Source: Candidatus Altarchaeota archaeon
Lineage (GTDB): Archaea; Altiarchaeota; Altiarchaeia; IMC4; DAOVSA01
Length of the DNA stretch: 5,680 nucleotides
Reading direction: 5' to 3'
Assembly (NCBI GenBank): GCA_030633635.1
Contig: DAOVSA010000042.1
Location: 1 to 5,680, forward strand
Shown here: positions 1 through 4,927 of the stretch, piece by piece
Layout: every line of letters begins with the position of its first letter
Numbering within the stretch: position 1 is the stretch's first letter
Notes under the pieces: generated by a model
What the model was told of the DNA's origin: nothing
Seen by the model: the letters and a program-made list of their open reading frames with translations, nothing else
Database searches by the model: none
Translations under genes and position numbers: made by a program

Positions 1-215
1 AGCATCAGATGATATAGTGGGGGGTATATATGGGGCCTTCCCCCAATGGTTTCGTCCCATGAAGGTATTCCATTTTGCTTTACATCATTTGCTATTCTAA
101 TATGGTAATAGGAGTCATACCCTATTGGGATTGGATATTGAATCACCGGATAGAGTTTTATGCATAAACTCACTATGAAAATTCCGATCAGGGGTATTAG
201 ATATTTTGACTTCAT
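1..215 (-). CDS. Membrane glycosyltransferase, STT3/AglB-like, N-terminal part (partial)
   Basis: The reverse strand is open from an ATG at 215-213 to the window edge, giving 71 codons; an in-frame stop (TGA, 221-219) lies just upstream, so this ATG is the first possible one. The protein starts with a short basic segment (MKSK) and a hydrophobic helix at about residues 5-25, as expected for the first membrane span of a GT-C fold enzyme. It continues with GYDSYYHIRIA (residues 32-42), then GGRP (58-61) and YPPLYHL (64-70). An acidic residue in the first outer loop followed by YYHxR resembles the STT3/AglB oligosaccharyltransferases and related lipid-linked-sugar transferases, where that Asp helps bind the metal ion. 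The catalytic role and donor are inferred; the C-terminal two thirds or more is missing. No strong Shine-Dalgarno motif precedes the start. It is divergent from rpl22. It could also be an uncharacterised GT-C family membrane protein. Confidence 0.62.
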   Translation of the reverse strand, partial: MKSKYLIPLIGIFIVSLCIKLYPVIQYPIPIGYDSYYHIRIANDVKQNGIPSWDETIGGRPHIYPPLYHLM

Positions 216-340
216 TATTCATTTCTTTTGGCGTAATATCTTCTGTGATTTTGTGATTATAATCCATAGTCTTTGTAGAATTGAACCTACGAGAATTAAA
301 TTTATATTACATATGTTTCTAAAATCATCCATAATAGTGG

Positions 341-380
341 AAGGTATCTTTATACTTTTTATGGATATAATCATAAATAA
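341..380 (+). promoter_or_regulatory. Likely archaeal promoter for the rpl22 run
   Basis: TTTATACT at 349-356 matches the archaeal TATA box and is preceded by a purine-rich stretch (GGAAGG, 339-344) in the position of a BRE. Transcription would be expected to start about 25 bp downstream, near 378, giving a leader of roughly 50 nt before the rpl22 ATG. The assignment rests on motif and spacing only. It matters because no other ribosomal gene precedes rpl22 here, so the run needs its own promoter. Confidence 0.45.
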
Positions 381-410
381 TTTGCATAGTTAGTATTCTC
401 ACCCAAAGAA

Positions 411-416
411 GAGGTG
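411..416 (+). promoter_or_regulatory. Shine-Dalgarno site of rpl22
   Basis: GAGGTG complements the 3' end of archaeal 16S rRNA and ends 10 nt before the ATG at 427. It supports that start. The next four genes in the run have no comparable motif, so rpl22 appears to have the strongest initiation site in the operon. Confidence 0.7.
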
Positions 417-426
417 TTTTTAATAG

Positions 427-876
427 ATGAAATTAAATTACGCGTTTCAACCAACTACCCAGAAAAATATTGCAAGAGCGATCGGAAAGGATCTGAACAT
501 ATCCCTCAAACATACCGTGATGATCTGTAGTAACTTGAGGGGTATTGGGTTAAATGACGCGATTCTATTGTTGGAGAAAGTCATTAGATCTGAAAGAGCA
601 ATAGAGTTCACGAGATTTAACAAGGGCATTGGTCACAGAAAGGGAACCCCAAATAAAGTGGGGAAATACCCACAAAAAGCCGCTCATGAGATTTTAAAGA
701 TTCTACAAAACCTGCAGTCAAATGCAGATTTCAAGGGGCTGGATGTGGAAAATTTACGTATAGTTCATATACAAGCACAAAAAGGTGTTGCACGCCGGAG
801 AAGAAAGCCAAAGGGAAGATATAAACTCTGGAGATCTCAACTAGTCCATGTGCAGATTATCGCTGAGGAAATATAA
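427..876 (+). CDS. rpl22: 50S ribosomal protein L22 (uL22), archaeal type
   Basis: This 149-residue protein has the normal length of archaeal uL22, which binds 23S rRNA domains and sends a beta-hairpin along the peptide exit tunnel. Visible family signatures are the N-terminal helix region with ISLKH (25-29), the segment GHRKG...GKYPQKAAHEILK (69-91), ENLRIVHI (108-115), and the closing strand LVHVQIIAEE (139-148). The hairpin-tip segment 120-137 is very basic (GVARRRRKPKGR) and departs from the MPRAxGRATP-like pattern of many archaeal homologues. The ATG at 427 is backed by a Shine-Dalgarno motif. It heads the run; rps3 follows 14 nt later. The usual upstream partners rpl2 and rps19 are absent from this window. 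Confidence 0.95.
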   Translation: MKLNYAFQPTTQKNIARAIGKDLNISLKHTVMICSNLRGIGLNDAILLLEKVIRSERAIEFTRFNKGIGHRKGTPNKVGKYPQKAAHEILKILQNLQSNADFKGLDVENLRIVHIQAQKGVARRRRKPKGRYKLWRSQLVHVQIIAEEI

Positions 877-890
877 TATATTTAATTAAA

Positions 891-1976
891 ATGTCTATGG
901 AGAAACAATTTATTCAGGAGGGCATAATTCGATCAGAAGTCGAGAGTTTTCTGAGAAGTGAATTGAGTAGGGCAGGATATAGTGGAATAAACATACAAAA
1001 AACGCCCTTTTCGACGCAGATAACCCTGTATGTCGAAAAACCACCATTAATCATCGGAAAAAAAGGCAGAAGGATCAATCTGTTAACAGAGGTACTAAAA
1101 GATAGATTTGGGGTAAATAATCCTGCCATAGATGTCCAAAGGGTTACGGATCCGAGTTTGGATCCCAATATAGTTGCAAGGAGAATTGCAGTTGCATTAG
1201 AGCGTGGTATGAATTTTAGACGTGTTGCATATAAAGCATTACGAGCTGTAATGAACTCCGGTGCCATGGGTATAGAGATTATTCTCGCCGGGAAACTGAC
1301 AGGTAAGGGAGGCAAGGCCAGATTAGAAAAGTTTTCGGAAGGGTATATGAAAAAAGCCGGAGATTCGTTGAAATTAGTAAACATTGGTTCTGTTCAGGCA
1401 TATCTAAGGGCAGGAGTCATTGGTGTTACTGTGAAAGTAGTCCCGCCAAACACAGTTTTTCCAGATCATATAGAGGTTATTCCACCCTCAAAGGATGAAA
1501 TTGTGGAGACAAAAGAAGATGCGGGGGAAAAGGAAGAATCCGCAGGTGAAACAGTTGAGACTGAAACAGTCGAGAAAAAAGAGAAACAAGAAAAGGTAAA
1601 AAAAGTAAAAGAATCCACACCCGATGATAAAACTGTAACAAAAGAACCTGTTGACGACTCAATCGAGAAACAAGAGAAGATAAAAAAAGTAAAAAAATCA
1701 ACCCCTGCGGATAAAAAAGTAACAAAAGACTCTGTGGATGAACAAACCGGGAAGAAAGACGATCTAAAAAAGACAAAAGAACCAGTTGATGCAACTAAAA
1801 AGATAAAGGAAGAACCTGCAGATGAGTCAATCGAGAAAAAAGAGGAGCAAACAAAGACAAAAGAACCAGTTGATGTAACTAAAAAGATAAAGGAAGAACC
1901 TGCAGATGAGTCAATCGAGAAAAAAGAGGTTCAACAAAAATCGAAAGAAACAAAGGAAGATAAAGAAAAAACATGA
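891..1976 (+). CDS. rps3: 30S ribosomal protein S3 (uS3) with long repeat-containing Lys/Glu-rich tail
   Basis: uS3 sits at the mRNA entry channel of the small subunit. Residues 1-195 are a full archaeal uS3: the start MSMEKQFI aligns with the common MAIERQFI, the type II KH domain carries the GKKG loop (56-59) within PPLIIGKKGRRI, and the C-terminal domain shows GIEIILAGKLTGKGGKAR (127-144) and GVIGVTVKVVPP (175-186). Many archaeal uS3 proteins end not far beyond this point, some with a short charged extension. Here about 160 extra residues follow (roughly 200-361), almost entirely Lys, Glu, Asp, Thr, Pro and Val, probably disordered. Residues 231-342 are four tandem 28-residue units, with a partial unit at 343-361. 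No clear Shine-Dalgarno motif precedes the ATG, so initiation may depend on coupling to rpl22, which ends 14 nt upstream. The ribosomal identity is firm; the role of the tail is unknown. Confidence 0.95.
   Translation: MSMEKQFIQEGIIRSEVESFLRSELSRAGYSGINIQKTPFSTQITLYVEKPPLIIGKKGRRINLLTEVLKDRFGVNNPAIDVQRVTDPSLDPNIVARRIAVALERGMNFRRVAYKALRAVMNSGAMGIEIILAGKLTGKGGKARLEKFSEGYMKKAGDSLKLVNIGSVQAYLRAGVIGVTVKVVPPNTVFPDHIEVIPPSKDEIVETKEDAGEKEESAGETVETETVEKKEKQEKVKKVKESTPDDKTVTKEPVDDSIEKQEKIKKVKKSTPADKKVTKDSVDEQTGKKDDLKKTKEPVDATKKIKEEPADESIEKKEEQTKTKEPVDVTKKIKEEPADESIEKKEVQQKSKETKEDKEKT
1581..1916 (+). repeat. Four 84-bp tandem coding repeats in the tail of rps3
   Basis: Units lie at 1581-1664, 1665-1748, 1749-1832 and 1833-1916, each exactly 28 codons; a partial fifth runs to the stop. 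Units 1 and 2 begin EKQEKxKKVK and share STPxDKxVTK. Units 3 and 4 share TKEPVDxTKKIKEEPADESI in all but one residue. The period is constant, so the reading frame has been kept through each duplication. Sub-pairs 1/2 and 3/4 are more alike within than between, which suggests at least two rounds of duplication. Confidence 0.92.
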
Positions 1977-2031
1977 TAACAGACTTGGATGAATTATATT
2001 ATTATTTTTAAATAAGAGTTAATGATTTAAG

Positions 2032-2235
2032 GTGGCAATATTACACTTAAGCGATATTCGGGCGATGGATGCAAATGAAATGGATGAACAACTGACAGAA
2101 TTACAAGGAGAATTAATGAAAATCCGAGGAATTTCGGCATCGGGAGGTATACCCGAGGATATAGGTAAAGCTAGAGAGATACGACGGACAATTGCCCGTA
2201 TATTGACAATAAAAAAAGAAAAAGAAAAGAGATGA
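2032..2235 (+). CDS. rpl29: 50S ribosomal protein L29 (uL29)
   Basis: A 67-residue protein of normal archaeal length, expected to fold as a two-helix hairpin on the large subunit near the tunnel exit. The start GTG at 2032 gives MAILHLSDIRAMD, which fits the MAILRxxEIRxM opening common in archaea. Helix one contains the ELxGELMKIR-type stretch (24-32) and helix two the KAREIRRTIARILTI stretch (46-60), ending in a basic tail. No good Shine-Dalgarno motif is visible before the GTG. A 55-nt AT-rich gap separates it from rps3, and its stop TGA overlaps the sui1 start as ATGA, pointing to translational coupling downstream. Confidence 0.92.
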   Translation: MAILHLSDIRAMDANEMDEQLTELQGELMKIRGISASGGIPEDIGKAREIRRTIARILTIKKEKEKR

Positions 2236-2528
2236 TTTGCACAAAGTGTGGATTTCCCAAGGAATTATGTGTCTGTGGTGAGGTAACAAAGGAAAGCCAA
2301 CGGATAAGAGTATACAGTACAAAGCGAAGGTACGGAAAGATTGTGACCCTCGTTGAGGGGTTTGAGGACGTTGACGTACAGACGATTGCAAAAGACTTAA
2401 AGAGGGAGTTGGCATGTGGGGGAACAGCAAAGGGTAATGTTATTGAACTACAAGGGGACCATAAAAGTAGGGTAAGGAATGTATTGGCCAATGCCGGTTT
2501 CTCCAAGGAGATGATCGATGTGGTATGA
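2232..2528 (+). CDS. sui1: Translation initiation factor aIF1 (SUI1 family) with N-terminal zinc knuckle
   Basis: This 98-residue protein belongs to the SUI1/eIF1 family, which binds the 30S P site and monitors start-codon pairing. Residues 1-16 carry Cys3, Cys6, Cys13 and Cys15 in a CxxCGxPxxLCVC arrangement, a putative zinc-binding element found in many archaeal aIF1 proteins. The SUI1 core follows: RIRVYSTKRRYGK (24-36), the VEGFEDVDV loop region, and KDLKRELACGGT (54-65) with GNVIELQGDH (68-77). The start ATG overlaps the rpl29 stop by 4 nt (ATGA), and there is no separate Shine-Dalgarno motif, so translation is probably coupled. Its stop codon forms the first base of an inverted repeat (2528-2549). 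Placement between rpl29 and rnp1 is common in euryarchaea. Confidence 0.93.
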   Translation: MICTKCGFPKELCVCGEVTKESQRIRVYSTKRRYGKIVTLVEGFEDVDVQTIAKDLKRELACGGTAKGNVIELQGDHKSRVRNVLANAGFSKEMIDVV

Positions 2529-2549
2529 TCAGATGATGTAACATCTGAT
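2528..2549 (+). repeat. Perfect inverted repeat at the end of sui1
   Basis: Arms ATCAGATG (2528-2535) and CATCTGAT (2542-2549) match over 8 bp with a 6-nt loop (ATGTAA). The repeat begins on the last base of the sui1 stop codon. It is not followed by a T run, so it does not look like an intrinsic terminator. It could be an RNA processing or stability hairpin, or a protein-binding site between sui1 and rnp1. Confidence 0.6.
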
Positions 2550-2560
2550 ATGTCTAATCA

Positions 2561-2606
2561 CTGCTGCCACATTACCCCGATAGCAGACAATTTTGGTGTG
2601 GCAAGC
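2561..2606 (+). repeat. Inverted repeat with two alternative pairings upstream of rnp1
   Basis: TGCCACA (2565-2571) pairs perfectly with TGTGGCA (2597-2603), and with one bulged A the stem extends to GCTGCCAC/GTGGCAAGC. The left arm can instead pair as CTGCT (2561-2565) with AGCAG (2582-2586). The two foldings share bases and exclude each other. The element sits 15-60 nt before the rnp1 ATG in an otherwise unexplained 92-nt gap. Confidence 0.5.
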
Positions 2607-2620
2607 ATCGAATCATTAGA

Positions 2621-2908
2621 ATGATACAGATCACTCCATATAACCTACTACACCATGAATTAATAGGGTTAAAGATTAATGTGGTTAGTGCAACCCACGA
2701 GGGATACATAATAGCCGGGAGAATAGTCGACGAAACAAAAAATACATTGAAGATTAAAGACAATCATAAAGAGATAACGGTGCCAAAAAGTTGCACTATA
2801 TTCGATTTAACCCTTCCAGAGGGTACACAGGTTAGACTTGATGGTAAATTATTGGTTGCTCGCCCAGAGGAAAGAATAAAAAAGAGATACCGGATCAAAT
2901 TTATTTGA
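2621..2908 (+). CDS. rnp1: RNase P protein component 1 (Rpp29/Pop4 family)
   Basis: A 95-residue archaeal Rpp29, one of the protein subunits of RNase P, which removes 5' leaders from pre-tRNAs; in the family it works with Rpp21 and folds as a small beta-barrel. Diagnostic segments are NLLHHELIGLKINVV (8-22), GRIVDETKNTLKI (33-45), the VPK turn (54-56) and RPEERIKKRYR (81-91). The length is typical for the short archaeal form. No Shine-Dalgarno motif is evident before the ATG at 2621, and the preceding gap contains inverted repeats. In many euryarchaea rps17 follows; here the gene is the last of the run and meets a convergent gene 2 bp after its stop. Confidence 0.93.
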   Translation: MIQITPYNLLHHELIGLKINVVSATHEGYIIAGRIVDETKNTLKIKDNHKEITVPKSCTIFDLTLPEGTQVRLDGKLLVARPEERIKKRYRIKFI

Positions 2909-2910
2909 AG

Positions 2911-4383
2911 TTACCGTTTAATTTCAGAAATCACCGATTCTGGAGACGCTTGATAACTTCGTATTACTCCTACAACATCATTATTGTCTCTAATCTGCTT
3001 ATCTATCATATATTGAAGAACTTCAGCTCGCAACCGCAGTTCTGAGTTTAACTCCATTTTGGACACCCCACATCGTTTTGCAATTTTATCTTTTAATTGT
3101 ATCGGATATTGGGTTCTGCAGACACTATCAGTTTCCGCACTCCAGTTAAATATATCACCTAATTGCACCAGATCCTGTTCTACACCACTTATTTCTGTAA
3201 CCTGGGTTGTTCTTCGTACATTACCATGATTCCTCCTGTGAATCTGTTGTTGCACGACTATTAAGTCCAACAAAGGAACCATTCTAATCGGGAGATTCAT
3301 CGGGGGATCAGTCAGTCTTATTGTCGTATCCCTGGCATTGTTTGCATGTATTGTACCCATTGACCCGCGCAGTCCAATATCCATTGCAACGAATAATGTT
3401 TCGATCTCCTCTCCCCTGACTTCTCCTACCACAATTCTATCCGGTCGCATTCGTAATGAATTCTTTAATAAACTTTTCATACTCAACTTGGTTTGCTTTT
3501 CAAGTACTTCGGGGGTTGATTCCAGTGGAACCCAATTGCCCAAAAAACTAAGGTTCAGTTCCCGTGTATCTTCAACTGTTATCACCCTCTCACTTTGTGG
3601 GATAAATGTCGTCAATGCATTCAGCATTGTTGTTTTTCCACTCCCACTACCCCCCGCCACCAACATATTAATTGGACTCAATCCGCCCATGCCGTCAACA
3701 CATATCCATAGAAATGCAGCGAGTTCTACGCTTGTGGTCCCCTTAATTATCAGATCTATAATGCTGTAGGGCACATGCTTGAATTTTCTGATTGTAATTG
3801 ATGGCCCCTCAGGAGCTGCCGGTGGTATGGCAACATTTGCTCTACTTCCATCCGGCATATGTGCATCCAATAATGGCTGTTCTTCGCTAATTTCTCGTCC
3901 TGCATAATGTGCTATTCTATTTATCACGCTGTATAACAAACCTGACGTTTCAAATTTTATGTTTGTTTTGCATATTCCATGCTTTCTGTGAAACACATAA
4001 ACTGGTGTCTTTACTCCGTTAACCATGATATCTTCTATATCATCATCATCTATCAGTGCCCCTATTGGACCATACCCTAAAATTCGATCGATTATAAGAG
4101 ATATTAATATATCTACCCTTTCTGGAGCTATTTCCCCAAGACGCGCATCCGGTTCATGTATTCTATCTCTCAGATATTCCCGCAGGAAAAGTCTTTTTTC
4201 ATTATAGTTTGATATATTCCCCGCTGTTTCCATGACCCTTTCATCTATCAGTCTGCCTGGGTTTTTAAGAATATTTTTCTCATCCTCTGAAAATTGAGGC
4301 AATTCCACTTCATACAGGGGAATTGACCCATCCTTCTCCTGAATGATCCGGATATTTTTGTAAGAATCAATGATTTCGGACAT
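2911..4383 (-). CDS. Archaeal type II/IV secretion ATPase (pilus/archaellum motor family)
   Basis: A 490-residue hexameric motor ATPase of the GspE/VirB11/ArlI (FlaI) superfamily, acting at the cytoplasmic face of a membrane platform. In order: a variable N-terminal domain (about 1-100), the N2-type domain with LGYGPIGALIDDDDIEDIMVNG beginning near residue 102, a loop with PLLDAHMPDGSRANVAIPP, Walker A GGSGSGKTT (244-252), the Asp box VITVEDTREL (267-276), Walker B RIVVGEVRG (316-324, catalytic Glu 321), and the His box GTIHANNARDT (343-353, His 346). About 110 residues follow, including a helical tail, as in archaeal Tad/pilus-type relatives. All catalytic motifs are intact. The ATG at 4383-4381 is preferred over the GTG at 4389 because that GTG is itself part of the Shine-Dalgarno motif. 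No TadC/ArlJ platform gene, pilin or archaellin is adjacent, so which machine it drives is open. Confidence 0.9.
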   Translation of the reverse strand: MSEIIDSYKNIRIIQEKDGSIPLYEVELPQFSEDEKNILKNPGRLIDERVMETAGNISNYNEKRLFLREYLRDRIHEPDARLGEIAPERVDILISLIIDRILGYGPIGALIDDDDIEDIMVNGVKTPVYVFHRKHGICKTNIKFETSGLLYSVINRIAHYAGREISEEQPLLDAHMPDGSRANVAIPPAAPEGPSITIRKFKHVPYSIIDLIIKGTTSVELAAFLWICVDGMGGLSPINMLVAGGSGSGKTTMLNALTTFIPQSERVITVEDTRELNLSFLGNWVPLESTPEVLEKQTKLSMKSLLKNSLRMRPDRIVVGEVRGEEIETLFVAMDIGLRGSMGTIHANNARDTTIRLTDPPMNLPIRMVPLLDLIVVQQQIHRRNHGNVRRTTQVTEISGVEQDLVQLGDIFNWSAETDSVCRTQYPIQLKDKIAKRCGVSKMELNSELRLRAEVLQYMIDKQIRDNNDVVGVIRSYQASPESVISEIKR

Positions 4384-4385
4384 TT

Positions 4386-4392
4386 TCACCTC
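4386..4392 (-). promoter_or_regulatory. Shine-Dalgarno site that sets the ATPase start
   Basis: On the minus strand the sequence reads GAGGTGA, then AA, then ATG. The core GAGG lies 5 nt before the ATG at 4383, a good distance. The in-frame GTG at 4389-4387 is inside this motif and so cannot be the usual start. Confidence 0.75.
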
Positions 4393-4422
4393 TCATAAAG
4401 GTCATACTTGACTATACTCTAT

Positions 4423-4465
4423 AAGTATATATGTAAAAGAATATAGATAAATAAGTTATAAAAAT
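4423..4465 (-). promoter_or_regulatory. Candidate promoter of the ATPase gene
   Basis: Two TATA-like stretches occur on the minus strand: CATATATAC (4433-4425), which would start transcription near 4400 and leave a leader of under 20 nt, and TTTTTATAACTTA (4465-4453), which would start near 4435. Neither has a textbook BRE. The choice between them is not possible from sequence alone. The second also lies over the plus-strand TATA candidate for the small ORF at 4477. Confidence 0.3.
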
Positions 4466-4476
4466 AATATAGAAGA

Positions 4477-4590
4477 ATGGAATACACAGGGATTTCTCCT
4501 AGAAAACTGAAAAATTCTTCTGAAAAGGATTTAGTGGTGGAGGTAAAAAAAAGGGATTATCGCATTTGCCTTCGATTTGATATTTATTAA
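4477..4590 (+). CDS. Possible small protein, 37 residues, unknown
   Basis: An ATG-to-TAA frame of 37 codons begins MEYTGISPRKLKNSS and ends YRICLRFDIY. It is charged, with Lys, Arg, Glu and Asp throughout, and has no membrane segment or recognisable motif. No Shine-Dalgarno motif precedes it, but TTATAAAAA at about 4456-4464 is placed about 20 bp upstream, which would suit a leaderless or nearly leaderless mRNA. It lies in the gap between the divergently oriented ATPase and dnaG genes. A chance frame of this size is quite possible in a gap this long; it could also be a decayed end of a former gene. Confidence 0.22.
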   Translation: MEYTGISPRKLKNSSEKDLVVEVKKRDYRICLRFDIY

Positions 4591-4791
4591 TCAAAGTTCT
4601 AATAATTTATGTAATATCCTATATGGATAAAATCAAAAGACGAAGACAATATTCATGCCAAGAAATCATCATATCCAGATAATAGCTATAACTCACTTAA
4701 TGAAGTAGTGAATGGTAGATATCAATTAGATTAATAAACTAAAGTTAGCTGAAGGAGCAGGTTGTTAAAGCCATTAAACTGGATATTTTTC

Positions 4792-4856
4792 TTCTTGATG
4801 TACTGTAATTTTAATTACAGGACAGTAAAAATTTTCGAAGAAAATTTTCTTGATGT
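4792..4856 (+). promoter_or_regulatory. Cluster of inverted and direct repeats before dnaG, possible operator/promoter
   Basis: Two inverted repeats lie close together: CTGTAATT-TT-AATTACAG (4803-4820) and AAAATTTTC-GAA-GAAAATTTT (4828-4848). Both are enclosed by a 10-bp direct repeat, TTCTTGATGT, at 4792-4801 and 4847-4856. A further pair TACTGT (4801-4806) and ACAGTA (4822-4827) offers an alternative outer stem. The AT-rich centre could also contain the TATA box, with a start near 4838 and a leader of about 90 nt. Binding by a regulator is an inference from symmetry only. Confidence 0.4.
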
Positions 4857-4915
4857 GAATTGCTGTCATGTATTTTGAAGTTTTTTTGGGTCATTTCAGG
4901 CTCAAAGAAGATTAA

Positions 4916-4923
4916 GAGGTGAT
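4916..4923 (+). promoter_or_regulatory. Shine-Dalgarno site of dnaG
   Basis: GAGGTGAT ends 4 nt before the ATG at 4928, with its GAGG core about 8 nt upstream. It is a near-perfect match to the archaeal anti-Shine-Dalgarno sequence and fixes the dnaG start. Confidence 0.75.
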
Positions 4924-4927
4924 TATT

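Larger units (their letters stand above)
4591..4927. other. Intergenic region upstream of dnaG
   Basis: No convincing gene is seen on either strand in these 337 bp; only short frames occur, such as 19 codons from 4625. A small dyad ATCC-TATAT-GGAT is found near 4616-4628. The right third holds the repeat cluster described separately, and the leader of dnaG. The composition is AT-rich with no tRNA cloverleaf or CRISPR spacing. Confidence 0.6.

Noticed and set aside
30..47. TGGGG/CCCCA hairpin near the left end
   Set aside because: It falls inside the glycosyltransferase coding sequence (GGRPHIY region), has short arms, and is explained by codons for Gly and Pro.
160..393. 77-codon plus-strand frame starting MHKLTMK before rpl22
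   Set aside because: Its first 56 bp lie antisense to the start of the glycosyltransferase, the rest spans the promoter region of rpl22, and its Ile/Phe-rich content looks like translated AT-rich intergenic DNA with no family pattern.
1477..1794. 105-codon minus-strand frame rich in Leu, Ser and Phe
   Set aside because: It is the mirror of the Lys/Glu-rich uS3 tail; the composition follows from the purine bias of the sense strand.
2001..2030. TATA-like TTTTTAAATA before rpl29 as an internal promoter
   Set aside because: The 55-nt gap is simply AT-rich, the match is weak, no BRE is visible, and co-transcription with rps3 explains the gene adequately.
3338..3769. 143-codon plus-strand frame inside the ATPase gene
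   Set aside because: It lies opposite the Walker A to His box segment of a clearly conserved gene, so it is a shadow frame.
4384..4927. Possible CRISPR array, tRNA or insertion sequence in the large intergenic gap
   Set aside because: There is no regularly spaced repeat, no cloverleaf-like tRNA pattern, and no transposase remnant or terminal inverted repeats.
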